64,000 nucleotides of DNA from Massilia sp. TS11 (GCF_022012445.1 NZ_JAKLTS010000017.1:27643-91642), one strand, 5' to 3'; positions 7,315 through 14,892 are shown, counted from the stretch's first letter. Numbers and translations are program-made. Notes: generated from the letters alone by a model not told the origin.

Positions 7315-7661
7315 TGAACATGCTGACCTTGAGCACCAGTGCCAAGGCTGTGCTGGCGCGCCTCGAGAAGGGGCCCGCCACCTGTCGCCAACTGAAGGAC
7401 GACATCGGGTTCAAGTCTGAGCCTGATGGCGCCCTGGCGAGCCTCATGGCGGCCGGACTGGTGAAGCGCACGCGCACTGGTACTGGCAAGCGCTCGCCGT
7501 TCGTCTATTCGCTCGGGTATGACGTCGACGAGATCGTCGACATGGACGACTTCACAGCGCGCCCGGCTGATGTTCAGGTGCGCCGCGACCCGCTGATCGT
7601 CGCCCTGTTTGGTCATGGGCCGGCTAAATCGTATTGGGAGACTTCGCAATGCGGTATCTGA
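7314..7661 (+). CDS. Winged-helix phage DNA-binding protein (115 aa)
   Basis: Residues about 5-70 (AKAVLARLEKGPATCRQLKDDIG, then GALASLMAAGLVKRT and a basic wing) read as a MarR/DprA-like winged helix. The C-terminal 45 residues are unstructured. ATG 7314 overlaps the previous stop. It ends inside the start of the methyltransferase gene (13-nt overlap). It is probably a transcriptional regulator. Confidence 0.65.
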   Translation: MNMLTLSTSAKAVLARLEKGPATCRQLKDDIGFKSEPDGALASLMAAGLVKRTRTGTGKRSPFVYSLGYDVDEIVDMDDFTARPADVQVRRDPLIVALFGHGPAKSYWETSQCGI

Positions 7662-9577
7662 GCGTCTGCAGTGGCATCGAGGCGGCAACGGTAGCTTGGC
7701 ATCCGCTCGGATGGCAGTCGGTTGCATTTAGCGAAATCGAAGCGTTCCCGCGCGCGGTCCTCGCCCACCACTATCCGAACGTGCCGCTACACGGCGATTT
7801 CACCACGATCAAAGGCAACGAGTATGGAGCAATTGACCTTCTTGTCGGAGGAACCCCTTGCCAATCATTCAGCGTCGCAGGACTACGAAAGGGACTGGAT
7901 GACCCTCGTGGCAACCTCATGCTCGAGTTTGGGGCGCTTGCTCGGCGCACACGCGCCAGGTGGTTGGTATGGGAAAACGTCCCCGGCGTCCTGTCGTCGA
8001 ATGGCGGACGGGACTTTGGCGCCTTCCTCGGAATGCTGGCAGAACTCGGGTATGGGTTCGCCTACCGAGTTCTTGACGCTCAATACTTCGGAGTGGCCCA
8101 GCGACGCCGCCGTGTGTTCGTTGTCGGATACCTTGGAGACTGGCGCCGTCCCGCAGCGGTACTTTTTGAGCGCGACAGCTTGCGCGGGAATCCTGCGCCG
8201 AGCCGAGAAACGCGGCAAAAATTTACCGGAAGCCTTACATCAAGCTCTGGCCGCCGTGGCGGGGTAGATGATCCTGAGCGTGGAACTTTGATCTCGGTCG
8301 ATGTCTGTCCGACACTTCGGGCCGGAGGCAATCGAACCGGAGGCGACCGACCTCCAGGCACTGATGTCGACACGGCTGATAGCTTAATACCTCTTTCCGT
8401 CGCAATTCGTGGGCGCGAAGGCGGCGGCACTGCAGAATTAGGCGACAGCCTTGCTGGTTGTCTGCGCGCGTCAACCGGTGGCGGCGATAAGCCGCATGTA
8501 TTGGCACCTGTATCTGTGCGGGATGTGGCCGGAACGATCACCGGCAACTACGGAAAGCAAGTTGATAGCAGCGATACCGCGCTCGGGCCGAATGTGGTCA
8601 TGCAGCCTGCAATTTCACTTCAGACGGACGCAACGCCGAAAGCCAGCGTGGAGCTTGCGTTCACGCTAAAACTGCCAAGTGCATCGGGAGGCGGCCAACC
8701 GGCTGCAGCAATGACGCCAGACATGGCCGTTCGCCGCCTGACCCCACGCGAATGTGAACGCCTGCAGGGATTCCCCCCTTTGCAGGAAAAAATTATCATT
8801 GACTTATGCATCGACCATCAAAGCGGCTTTGTTCTTGCGGATCTGAGATGTCTCAGGTCGCTCGGCAATGCATCGTCTGCCGACGCAAGCGGGTCTCCGA
8901 AACATGCGGTTACTGTGGAAAGGCATTCCAGCACGCACCCAGCAGACCGCGTGATGCTTGCTCACGCGAGTGTGCGTATGCTCTCCGCGGACGAGCTTCT
9001 GGAGCTGCACAGTCGAACAAAGTTGATCTGGTCTGCGAAGAGTGCGGCCGAATCCGATCTGTATCTCCCACCTATGCGAGCCGCCGCTATTGCAGCCGAG
9101 CTTGCACCGCCGCTGCGCGCACTGGCGAGCGAAGCCTTACTTGGAAAGGCGGGATCACTACCGAGCATCAAGCTTTCTATGCCAGTAAAGCGTGGCGAGA
9201 CTTGTGCGCCGAAATCTGGCGCCGCGAACGCGGGCACTGCCAAAGGTGTCGCGAAAGATGCTCAACTGGAGAGGTTCACCACATTCACACTTGGGTCAAT
9301 CGTCCCGACCTGCGCCTCGAAGGAAGCAACCTGGCTCTGCTCTGTGTTGGCTGCCATAAGTGGGTGCATTCCAAACGAAACACTGCCAGAGAGTTTCTCG
9401 CTCCAGTTTGACGTAGAGACACCGTACACCCTTGTTCCTTACCGTGGCAAGCCTGCCGCCGACGGCCCGCGCTACAAAGCGCTCGGCAACAGCATGGCGG
9501 TTCCCGTCATGGCCTGGATCGGGAAGCGCATTGCTCAGGTCGAAGAATTGTCCGAAGGCCGAAGGGTGGCAGCATGA
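7649..9577 (+). CDS. Phage C5-cytosine DNA methyltransferase with a large internal insertion
   Basis: This Dcm-type enzyme transfers a methyl group from SAM to C5 of cytosine. Visible motifs are I (SVCSGIEAAT, residues 5-14), IV with catalytic Cys (GGTPCQSFSVAG, 67-78), VI (WENVPG, 108-113), VIII (QRRRRVFVVG, 151-160), IX (RRLTPRECERLQGFP, about 363-377) and X (YKALGNSMAVPVM, about 608-620). Relatives pass from LQGFP almost directly to YTLVPYRGK. Here about 214 residues intervene and encode an HNH ORF in another frame. The frame stays open, so a long protein could be made, but its activity is doubtful. ATG 7649 has GGGAG 9 nt upstream. Confidence 0.85.
   Translation: MRYLSVCSGIEAATVAWHPLGWQSVAFSEIEAFPRAVLAHHYPNVPLHGDFTTIKGNEYGAIDLLVGGTPCQSFSVAGLRKGLDDPRGNLMLEFGALARRTRARWLVWENVPGVLSSNGGRDFGAFLGMLAELGYGFAYRVLDAQYFGVAQRRRRVFVVGYLGDWRRPAAVLFERDSLRGNPAPSRETRQKFTGSLTSSSGRRGGVDDPERGTLISVDVCPTLRAGGNRTGGDRPPGTDVDTADSLIPLSVAIRGREGGGTAELGDSLAGCLRASTGGGDKPHVLAPVSVRDVAGTITGNYGKQVDSSDTALGPNVVMQPAISLQTDATPKASVELAFTLKLPSASGGGQPAAAMTPDMAVRRLTPRECERLQGFPPLQEKIIIDLCIDHQSGFVLADLRCLRSLGNASSADASGSPKHAVTVERHSSTHPADRVMLAHASVRMLSADELLELHSRTKLIWSAKSAAESDLYLPPMRAAAIAAELAPPLRALASEALLGKAGSLPSIKLSMPVKRGETCAPKSGAANAGTAKGVAKDAQLERFTTFTLGSIVPTCASKEATWLCSVLAAISGCIPNETLPESFSLQFDVETPYTLVPYRGKPAADGPRYKALGNSMAVPVMAWIGKRIAQVEELSEGRRVAA
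7824..8267 (+). CDS. Alternative-frame ORF nested in the methyltransferase gene
   Basis: A 147-aa frame (+1 relative to the methyltransferase) starts at ATG 7824 with AAAGG at 7811-7815. Its C-terminal part (GSPTEFLTLNTSEWPSDAA, then VPQRYFLSATACAGILRRAE and KRGK..LPEAL) resembles a family of small phage proteins that I recall being encoded beside or over Dcm genes (LSxxACxGILRRAEKRGKxLP). The resemblance is from memory. It could instead be a recurrent shadow of conserved methyltransferase motifs VI-VIII. Confidence 0.4.
   Translation: MEQLTFLSEEPLANHSASQDYERDWMTLVATSCSSLGRLLGAHAPGGWYGKTSPASCRRMADGTLAPSSECWQNSGMGSPTEFLTLNTSEWPSDAAVCSLSDTLETGAVPQRYFLSATACAGILRRAEKRGKNLPEALHQALAAVAG
8776..9420 (+). 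mobile_element. Inserted HNH cassette inside the methyltransferase gene
   Basis: About 645 nt separate methyltransferase motif IX (LQGFP) from the sequence that normally follows it (YTLVPYRGK). Edges are approximate, judged from where recognisable sequence stops and resumes. The cassette is almost entirely the HNH ORF at 8806-9411, leaving only tens of bases at either side. That is too little for a group I intron ribozyme. Its length keeps the host frame and it contains no host-frame stop. Confidence 0.6.
8806..9411 (+). CDS. HNH homing-type endonuclease
   Basis: This 201-aa protein has several N-terminal zinc-binding pairs (CSCG, CIVC, CGYC, CEEC, YCSRAC), then a W-K-G-G motif near residue 113 common in phage homing HNH enzymes. 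A C-terminal HNH core follows: CQRC, VHHIHTW (catalytic His), N-L-A-L-L-C-V-G-C-H. It probably nicks or cuts DNA at the uninserted methyltransferase site. The frame is bounded by TGA at 8800-8802 and starts at ATG 8806. The nearest AGGA lies about 19 nt upstream, so translation initiation looks weak. Confidence 0.8.
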   Translation: MHRPSKRLCSCGSEMSQVARQCIVCRRKRVSETCGYCGKAFQHAPSRPRDACSRECAYALRGRASGAAQSNKVDLVCEECGRIRSVSPTYASRRYCSRACTAAARTGERSLTWKGGITTEHQAFYASKAWRDLCAEIWRRERGHCQRCRERCSTGEVHHIHTWVNRPDLRLEGSNLALLCVGCHKWVHSKRNTAREFLAPV

Positions 9578-9771
9578 CCCGCTACCCGACCCCACGCGGT
9601 TTTGACATGCCGGTGAACGCACCGCGCGTACACCCGACTCTTGATCAGGGATTCGCGCGCATGCGCACCTGCGTCTGCTGTGGCCAGCGCCGGAGCGTTG
9701 CCCAGTTCAGCGGGAACATCGATACCTGCCAGCGCTGCATTGCCAGAACTCCGAATAAGAAGGATCAATGA
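9574..9771 (+). CDS. Small phage zinc-finger protein (65 aa)
   Basis: Two cysteine pairs, CVCC near residue 33 and CQRC near residue 52, separated by a basic/aromatic loop (GQRRSVAQFSGN), suggest one zinc finger. Similar tiny proteins are common in Burkholderiales phages. The start overlaps the methyltransferase stop (ATGA), consistent with the methyltransferase frame still being read to its end. Confidence 0.65.
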   Translation: MTRYPTPRGFDMPVNAPRVHPTLDQGFARMRTCVCCGQRRSVAQFSGNIDTCQRCIARTPNKKDQ

Positions 9772-10376
9772 TGAAGCACATCAAAAAATGGCAAGAGCGC
9801 ATAACTACGGCAGAGGCGAAATACATCACGCATCAATTGAATGCACGCGATGCCGAAATCGCAGAACTCCGCGCTGCCCTTGCAGCTACACAGAGCGCGG
9901 TGGAGGCTGTCAAAGGATTAGGCCGTATCACAAACGAAGATAATGGCTATCTGACGCTTCAATTCGTTGACGAAGATTCCGCGCTTGAGTTTATGCGTTC
10001 TATCGCGCCGTCTGTTGAAGTTGATTCCATGCCGAACGTGGATAAGCCCACCCACCCCGCAGTAGTGGGAGTGCCAAATGCTAATGAAGTGATACTTGCA
10101 CTGCGCCGTGCTTTGACGTCAGCAGAAGTGCCCAAAGGAGAAGATCGAGCCAAGATTATCGGTCATTTCTGCAACGAGTATAACGCCCTACTTTTAACCC
10201 CATCCCCACAACCAGTAGCGCAAGGGGTGGATGCAGAAATGCGTGACGCACTTTCCAACCTTCTCAATCGTTATGTCCGCTTGGCGAACTCAGGTGATGC
10301 CGGTAATTGGAATCCAGAGGAAGAACCTGAGGTTATTGCCGCGCGCGCCGCACTCACCAAGGACAAGAAATCATGA
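9771..10376 (+). CDS. Phage hypothetical protein (201 aa)
   Basis: An ATG pair occurs at 9768 and 9771. AAGGA at 9760-9764 favours 9771. The N-terminus is a short coiled coil (about residues 10-50), followed by an acidic alpha/beta region, and the C-terminal ~70 residues resemble a repeated phage module (MRDALSNLLNRYVRLA..ARAAL). Its base composition is more AT-rich than the flanking phage genes. Function unknown. Confidence 0.6.
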   Translation: MKHIKKWQERITTAEAKYITHQLNARDAEIAELRAALAATQSAVEAVKGLGRITNEDNGYLTLQFVDEDSALEFMRSIAPSVEVDSMPNVDKPTHPAVVGVPNANEVILALRRALTSAEVPKGEDRAKIIGHFCNEYNALLLTPSPQPVAQGVDAEMRDALSNLLNRYVRLANSGDAGNWNPEEEPEVIAARAALTKDKKS

Positions 10377-10750
10377 GCAAACCTTACGAACTTCACCCAA
10401 GCGGCCTATATGACTTTACCGCTGGCGTGCATTGCGGTGTTTTGATTACGGAAAACGTAATGCGGAAGCTTGCTAAGCTTCAAGCAAAACATATGGAAGA
10501 TGTAAAACGCTTGCTATCCGAGGAAGCTAGCCGTGGACATGTTTTCCCGTCGATGTGGACTCTGTACTACCCAGATGGAAAGCAAACCACTGTTCGCTAT
10601 ATCGACACTAGCGAAACCGTTGATAGTCGAATCAAGAGCGCCCTTACAACGCATCAGCCGAACTACTGCAAAGTTGTGTTCGTAGCAGGAACAATGAAAG
10701 AAGCCGAAGAAATGGCGCTAGCTCGATTTGCCGAGACTGGGGAGGTGTAA
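10373..10750 (+). CDS. Phage hypothetical protein (125 aa)
   Basis: This is a soluble 125-aa protein with an ATGA overlap with the previous gene. No motif is recognised. The sequence is balanced alpha/beta with a lysine-rich helix at about residues 35-50. Low GC relative to the chromosome suggests recent acquisition by the phage. Confidence 0.55.
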   Translation: MSKPYELHPSGLYDFTAGVHCGVLITENVMRKLAKLQAKHMEDVKRLLSEEASRGHVFPSMWTLYYPDGKQTTVRYIDTSETVDSRIKSALTTHQPNYCKVVFVAGTMKEAEEMALARFAETGEV

Positions 10751-10753
10751 AAA

Positions 10754-12175
10754 ATGAAAACCATCACCTACGACGACACCAAGTGGAAGTTGGTTCCGGT
10801 TGAGCCGACGCCGAAAATGCTTGATGCACTGAACGAGCCCGATGAGCCGAACATTATTAAAGCTCTGACAAAAGCATATAAAGCATGCATTGCTGCCGCC
10901 CCATCAGCACCACAAGCCGCGAGTGCTGTACTTTCAATGACGCCAGAGCTTCGCCAAGCCTTGCAAGACTGGGGCCGCGCAACCGAAGGCGACGAAGATG
11001 CAGACGCCGCACTGCTGGAAGTGCTTAGTGGTTATGTAGCAGCACCAGACGCAGCGGGGAAGTGTGGGCAAGGAAAGTGGAAACGTAATCTTGAACTGAT
11101 CGAACATTGCGCCAATAAAATCCACTCAAAACTGGATAACCCTGCATATTTCACGAACGCCCCGAAGGACTTTCCTAACGGTCCGATTTACGACGCGGCA
11201 GAGGCAGCACTGTCTATCGTGTTCATGGTCAAGGAATTGCAAGTCACCCCACCCACCGACACTGGCGCGGCGGGGAAGGTAGATACTGACGATGCTGTTG
11301 CGTGGTGCGTGGAAAACCCGGACAACAAAGCCCAAGTTTTCATCTACGGTAACGGCGCGGTTTTGAAGCCGGGGGACAAATTGTACCTGCGGGCCACCCC
11401 ACCCACCGACGCGCAGAGCGTGCGGGACACCGACAAGGACGGCAACCACGCCGACGACTTGCGCGTGAGGCTTGATGAACTGGAAGCCAAACACGAAGCT
11501 CAAGACACAGCGTTCCAGCTTTGCTCTCTCAAGCTGAAAGATGCTGAGGCGCGTATTGCCGAACTGGAAGCGCAGGCGCAGAGCGTGCGGGATGCGGCGC
11601 TGGAGGAAGCGGCTAAGGTTTGTGAAGAGTTCGACGGCGAATTGCAAGGCGTGGTGTTGGCGCAAGATATTCGCGCATTAAAAGCAATGCAAAATGGGCT
11701 GACGTTCGCGCAGATTAGCAAAAGAAATTTCGATTCGCTTATGAATTGCGTATCGACAGCAGAAGGATGGGGTGCAATTTCTTACGACCGCGCAGAGGAA
11801 TTGCGCGTCGCCCTGAAAACCACCGCCGCACCCGCCGCGCAAGCACCGGCAGCACAGTGGCGCGTTGGCGAATTCTGGTCGTCATCGAATCCGAGCGAAA
11901 AGGTGCTGGTGCTGGCTGTTGGTGACGAAATCGCCAAGCACGGCGCGCATCACAGCTTTATCCGCTGGGTCGGGGCCGCACCGGCTGGCGATGCGCGGGA
12001 TGCCTCCCTCACCAATTATGGTAGCAGGGACGATGCGCGGGATGCGGCGCGGTATCGGTTCTTGCGCAAAGGGTTTGGCGACTTTGGCCCTGATGTTGAT
12101 CTTCACAATGCGTTTGTCGATGGCGATGAAAAGATGGACGCCGCCATCGACGCCGCCATGAAGGAGAAGCCATGA
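10754..12175 (+). CDS. Mosaic phage hypothetical protein (473 aa)
   Basis: The ATG at 10754 follows GGGGAGGT overlapping the previous stop. The protein looks assembled from short modules found in many phage early proteins: WKLVPVEPTPKMLDAL at the N-terminus, a coiled coil at about 235-290, and DARDAARYRFLRKGFGDFG near the C-terminus. Exact DNA repeats mark the module joints: a 16-bp repeat at 11245 and 11395, a 17-bp repeat at 11411 and 11576, and a 15-bp repeat at 11989 and 12031. Function unknown. Confidence 0.6.
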   Translation: MKTITYDDTKWKLVPVEPTPKMLDALNEPDEPNIIKALTKAYKACIAAAPSAPQAASAVLSMTPELRQALQDWGRATEGDEDADAALLEVLSGYVAAPDAAGKCGQGKWKRNLELIEHCANKIHSKLDNPAYFTNAPKDFPNGPIYDAAEAALSIVFMVKELQVTPPTDTGAAGKVDTDDAVAWCVENPDNKAQVFIYGNGAVLKPGDKLYLRATPPTDAQSVRDTDKDGNHADDLRVRLDELEAKHEAQDTAFQLCSLKLKDAEARIAELEAQAQSVRDAALEEAAKVCEEFDGELQGVVLAQDIRALKAMQNGLTFAQISKRNFDSLMNCVSTAEGWGAISYDRAEELRVALKTTAAPAAQAPAAQWRVGEFWSSSNPSEKVLVLAVGDEIAKHGAHHSFIRWVGAAPAGDARDASLTNYGSRDDARDAARYRFLRKGFGDFGPDVDLHNAFVDGDEKMDAAIDAAMKEKP

Positions 12176-12417
12176 GCACAAATAAGTGGAAAGCCGCAAT
12201 CCCTCGCGGCGAAGTAGAAGAAGGCGAAGTAGCCATAGTGATGGGCATCAAAACCAGTCGCGGCTATCGCGCTGAGTTCGTCGGAAAGTTACCGGAAAAT
12301 CGCGCATTGCAGGCGTGGCTTACCGTCATCAGCAAACCGCCGATTGTCGGAATGGATAACGGAATTTCCGAGGCATACGACGCCGCCATGCGCGAGAAAG
12401 GCCTCGCAAATGTTTAA
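12172..12417 (+). CDS. Phage hypothetical protein (81 aa)
   Basis: This 81-aa protein begins in an ATGA overlap with the mosaic gene. Its C-terminus (SEAYDAAMREKG) resembles the end of that upstream protein (DAAIDAAMKEKP), another sign of module shuffling. No known domain. Confidence 0.5.
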   Translation: MSTNKWKAAIPRGEVEEGEVAIVMGIKTSRGYRAEFVGKLPENRALQAWLTVISKPPIVGMDNGISEAYDAAMREKGLANV

Positions 12418-12733
12418 TTTGGTCAAGAAGCACATCGGTCTCAAAGAAGCCGAACACACAATCGAATCAGACAGTTCCGCAGCCCAATCGAGTCAACAGG
12501 CATTGACAGTGGATGAAATGCTCAACGAGATGGCCAAGTTCGGGGCACCCAGCATTAGCTGCCTCGATGACGGTCTCTGGCATGCATCGATCGCCATGCG
12601 GACTATGGCTCTAGGCAGCGAATTCAAAGTCAGATCCGAGTTTAAGCACAAGACGGCCGCTGAGGCTTTAGGTGTGTGCCGCGAGCGAATGTATCAAGCG
12701 ATCAAAACGATATCGAGCAAAGAGAGCAAGTGA
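12410..12733 (+). CDS. Phage hypothetical protein (107 aa)
   Basis: The ATG at 12410 overlaps the end of the previous gene by 8 nt. Residues about 45-105 (DEMLNEMAKFGAPSISCLDDGLWHASIAM, then an AAEALGVCRERM helix) read as a small alpha/beta domain. I recognise no family. Confidence 0.55.
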   Translation: MFNLVKKHIGLKEAEHTIESDSSAAQSSQQALTVDEMLNEMAKFGAPSISCLDDGLWHASIAMRTMALGSEFKVRSEFKHKTAAEALGVCRERMYQAIKTISSKESK

Positions 12734-12735
12734 TC

Positions 12736-13227
12736 ATGGCGAACTCGAAGAAACCCCGCAAGGCCTACCGCCCGCGCCCCGTGAGCGTCAATGCCGCCGA
12801 ATGGGCCGTGGCTGGTGCCTGCTGCTTCACGGCCTCGATGGTCGCTGACCTGATCGAGCCGGTGAGGGCAGCATACGACAAGCTGCGCCAGGGCCAGGCA
12901 ACCGTTGACGACTGGAACACGCTTGTGCAGGCCCTGAACTTGGGTGAGGCGCTGGCCGTGGCCCGAATTGGTGCCGAGCTGATGCCGTTCCTGCACGCTG
13001 GAATGGCCGCACTACAGGCAGTAGCCGAGCGCCGCGCCGCTGGCCGGTCCTCGGTGTGCACGGGCGCTGAGCTAACGACGATCTACGACGCCATGAGCTG
13101 GTACCGGAGCCAACTGCGCATTTGCACGCAAGCGGAGTACTCGCGCGCCATCAAGAGCGTGAAGAACTGGCACATGGGCGGCGGCAGCCGGCGCGTGGCC
13201 GAATTGATTGAGAAGATGGCCGCGTGA
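12736..13227 (+). CDS. Phage hypothetical protein (163 aa)
   Basis: The ATG at 12736 lies 2 nt after the previous stop, and the basic N-terminus KKPRKAYRPRPV is typical of proteins that contact nucleic acid. The remainder is helical. Composition returns to high GC here. Its stop overlaps the first possible start of the AlpA-like gene. Function unknown, though it may be an early regulator by position. Confidence 0.6.
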   Translation: MANSKKPRKAYRPRPVSVNAAEWAVAGACCFTASMVADLIEPVRAAYDKLRQGQATVDDWNTLVQALNLGEALAVARIGAELMPFLHAGMAALQAVAERRAAGRSSVCTGAELTTIYDAMSWYRSQLRICTQAEYSRAIKSVKNWHMGGGSRRVAELIEKMAA

Positions 13228-13253
13228 GTGCGGTCTGGAATTTGGAGGAAAAA

Positions 13254-13538
13254 GTGGTCAATGAATTGAATTCTGCTGGTGAAATGCCTTCGATTGGCTT
13301 CATCCGTGAAATCGACCTGGTGCGAACCCCAGCGCGGGCCGGGAAGCCAGAGCGGCGCGGTGCTGTTGGTGTTTCGCACGCCACGCTCTGGCGTATGGTT
13401 AAGGCGAAGAAGTTTCCCCAGCCCGTGAAATTGTCGGCCGGGGTGACTGCATGGCGCGTCGAGGACGTGCGCGCATGGCTTGCGGGGAAGTGGGAATCAG
13501 GCCCGGCGAATATGAACGACCTCAGCGCCGCCGCGTAG
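13254..13538 (+). CDS. AlpA-family phage regulator/excisionase-like protein
   Basis: The protein contains the MerR/AlpA-type helix-turn-helix: VSHATLWRMVKAKKFPQPVKL followed by WRVEDVRAWLAGK. AlpA-like proteins activate prophage excision or integrase genes, and excisionases share the fold. GTG 13254 is favoured by GGAGG at 13244-13248; ATG 13260 and GTG 13224 are alternatives. The last 42 nt overlap the 3' end of the convergent integrase gene, a typical int/xis arrangement. Confidence 0.75.
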   Translation: MVNELNSAGEMPSIGFIREIDLVRTPARAGKPERRGAVGVSHATLWRMVKAKKFPQPVKLSAGVTAWRVEDVRAWLAGKWESGPANMNDLSAAA

Positions 13539-14711
13539 TTTGTCAAGGTAGTCGGCCCAGCGCTGCATCATTTCGCGTCGCGCTGGAAGATGGCTCGTGC
13601 GATTGTAGGCTCGGCCATTGGCGTCCTTGACGGTGTGCGACAACTGGTGTTCGATCAGATCCACTCGCTCACCCAAGACCTCGTCCATGATAGTCCTTGC
13701 GGTAGCCCTGAAACCGTGGCCCACAACCTGATCGCCAAAACCAAGCTCCCTCAGCGCAAAGTTGACCGTGTTCTCACTCATTGGGCGCTCGGTCGATTTG
13801 ATGCTCGGCATCACGTATCTACCGTGCCCCGTGATGTTTTGCTGTGTCCTGATTATGTCCAAGACCTGAGTGGCAAGCGGCACCACATGCGTCTGACGCA
13901 TCTTCATTTTTTCTGCCGGGATGATCCACGATGCATCCTCAAAGGATATCTCGCTCCATTCCATGCGGCGCAGTTCGCCGGGGCGAACAAATAGGTATGG
14001 CGCGAGCTTTAAAGCGGTCCGGCACGCCGGGTGCCCTTCATACCCCCACATGGCCCTGAGCAGCGGCGCCAGCTTTTCTGGGTCGGTAATGGCCTCATGG
14101 TGCTGAGCCTGATACTTCTCCAGCGTCTGCTTGATCCCGGTCGTCGGATCGCGCTCAACTAGCTCCCATGCCATCGCCAGCTCGAATACGCCGTGGAGAT
14201 ATCCGAGTACTCGATGGGTGGTTTCGCGAACGCCGCGACTCTGCATCTTTTCGAGAATTACACTGATTTCACGTGGCCTGATCTCGGAAATAGGGCGGCT
14301 ACCGATGAACGGGAAGACATCACGCTTGAACCAGCTTTCGACGCGCTTTTGCGTCAATTCAGCGCGGCCCTTTCCAGTCGTCTTCAGCCAGTCGCTGGCG
14401 ACCGTCTCGAAGGTGGTGTTCTTCGCCCTGGCAGCTTCTCTCTTACCCTGTCGCTTCACCTCTGATGGGTCGACCCCGGTGGCCAACATCTGCTTCGCGT
14501 GATCGCGTGCGCGCCGCGCCATGACCAGCGATACCTCCGGATAAACGCCAAGGGCAAGTGTCTTTTGCTTTCCGTAGAACCGGTAGTTCATCCGCCAGTA
14601 CTTACCAGCAGCTTTGACCAGCAAGTAGAGGCTATCGCCGTCCACGTGCTTGTCACCGGCAGGCGAGCCAGAATGCTTCACCTGGCGGCAAAAAGTGTCG
14701 CTCAGTGCCAT
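13497..14711 (-). CDS. int: P4-type tyrosine site-specific integrase
   Basis: This 404-aa protein starts at MALSDTFCRQVK with an N-terminal DUF4102-like arm-binding domain (GDSLYLLVKAAGKYWRMNYR..LALGVYPEVSL), then a SAM-like core-binding domain and the catalytic domain. Catalytic residues are visible: Arg in LFVRPGELRRMEW, His and Arg in VGHGFRATARTIMDE, His in HQLSHTVKD and Tyr in GRAYNRTSHLPARREMMQRWADYL. P4-type integrases recombine at tRNA 3' ends. The tRNA-Arg gene 182 nt away is the likely target. Confidence 0.92.
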   Translation of the reverse strand: MALSDTFCRQVKHSGSPAGDKHVDGDSLYLLVKAAGKYWRMNYRFYGKQKTLALGVYPEVSLVMARRARDHAKQMLATGVDPSEVKRQGKREAARAKNTTFETVASDWLKTTGKGRAELTQKRVESWFKRDVFPFIGSRPISEIRPREISVILEKMQSRGVRETTHRVLGYLHGVFELAMAWELVERDPTTGIKQTLEKYQAQHHEAITDPEKLAPLLRAMWGYEGHPACRTALKLAPYLFVRPGELRRMEWSEISFEDASWIIPAEKMKMRQTHVVPLATQVLDIIRTQQNITGHGRYVMPSIKSTERPMSENTVNFALRELGFGDQVVGHGFRATARTIMDEVLGERVDLIEHQLSHTVKDANGRAYNRTSHLPARREMMQRWADYLDKLRGGAEVVHIRRA

Positions 14712-14728
14712 GTAAAACCCCTGAATTT

Positions 14729-14783
14729 GATGGTATTTTTTGGCGCTCTGATCCCCGATACCATCGGCAGATACCATCAGAGC
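14729..14783. repeat. Short repeats upstream of int (candidate arm-type or operator sites)
   Basis: GATACCATC occurs at 14757-14765 and 14770-14778, spaced 13 nt start to start, with an inverted GATGGTAT at 14729-14736. The two direct copies are flanked by inverted GCTCTGA (14745-14751) and TCAGAGC (14777-14783). Lying between int and the tRNA, they are plausible integrase/excisionase arm sites or an int operator. Confidence 0.5.
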
Positions 14784-14892
14784 TTTGAGATGGGATGATA
14801 CACGCTGAACAACATGAGACAACACGTCACGAGTGAGAAATGCAAAAAAAACTCGCGTGTGAGACAAGATGAAATTGGATGATATTGCTTGG

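Larger units (their letters stand above)
1..14892. mobile_element. Right-hand part of an integrated prophage
   Basis: The segment holds RecT, a YqaJ-type exonuclease, NinB, a phage C5 methyltransferase, an AlpA-like regulator and a tyrosine integrase. They are embedded in chains of short ORFs that overlap by 4 nt, which is typical of temperate phage early regions. The integrase is convergent to the rest and lies beside the 3' end of a tRNA-Arg gene. Housekeeping genes begin immediately beyond that tRNA. The left end is outside the window, and no structural or lysis genes are visible. A related integrative element with phage genes is the alternative. Confidence 0.85.

Noticed and set aside
8776..9420. 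Group I intron or intein explanation for the methyltransferase insert
   Set aside because: The HNH ORF leaves too little flanking sequence for a ribozyme core and is not in the host frame, so neither a standard intron nor an intein fits from what can be seen.
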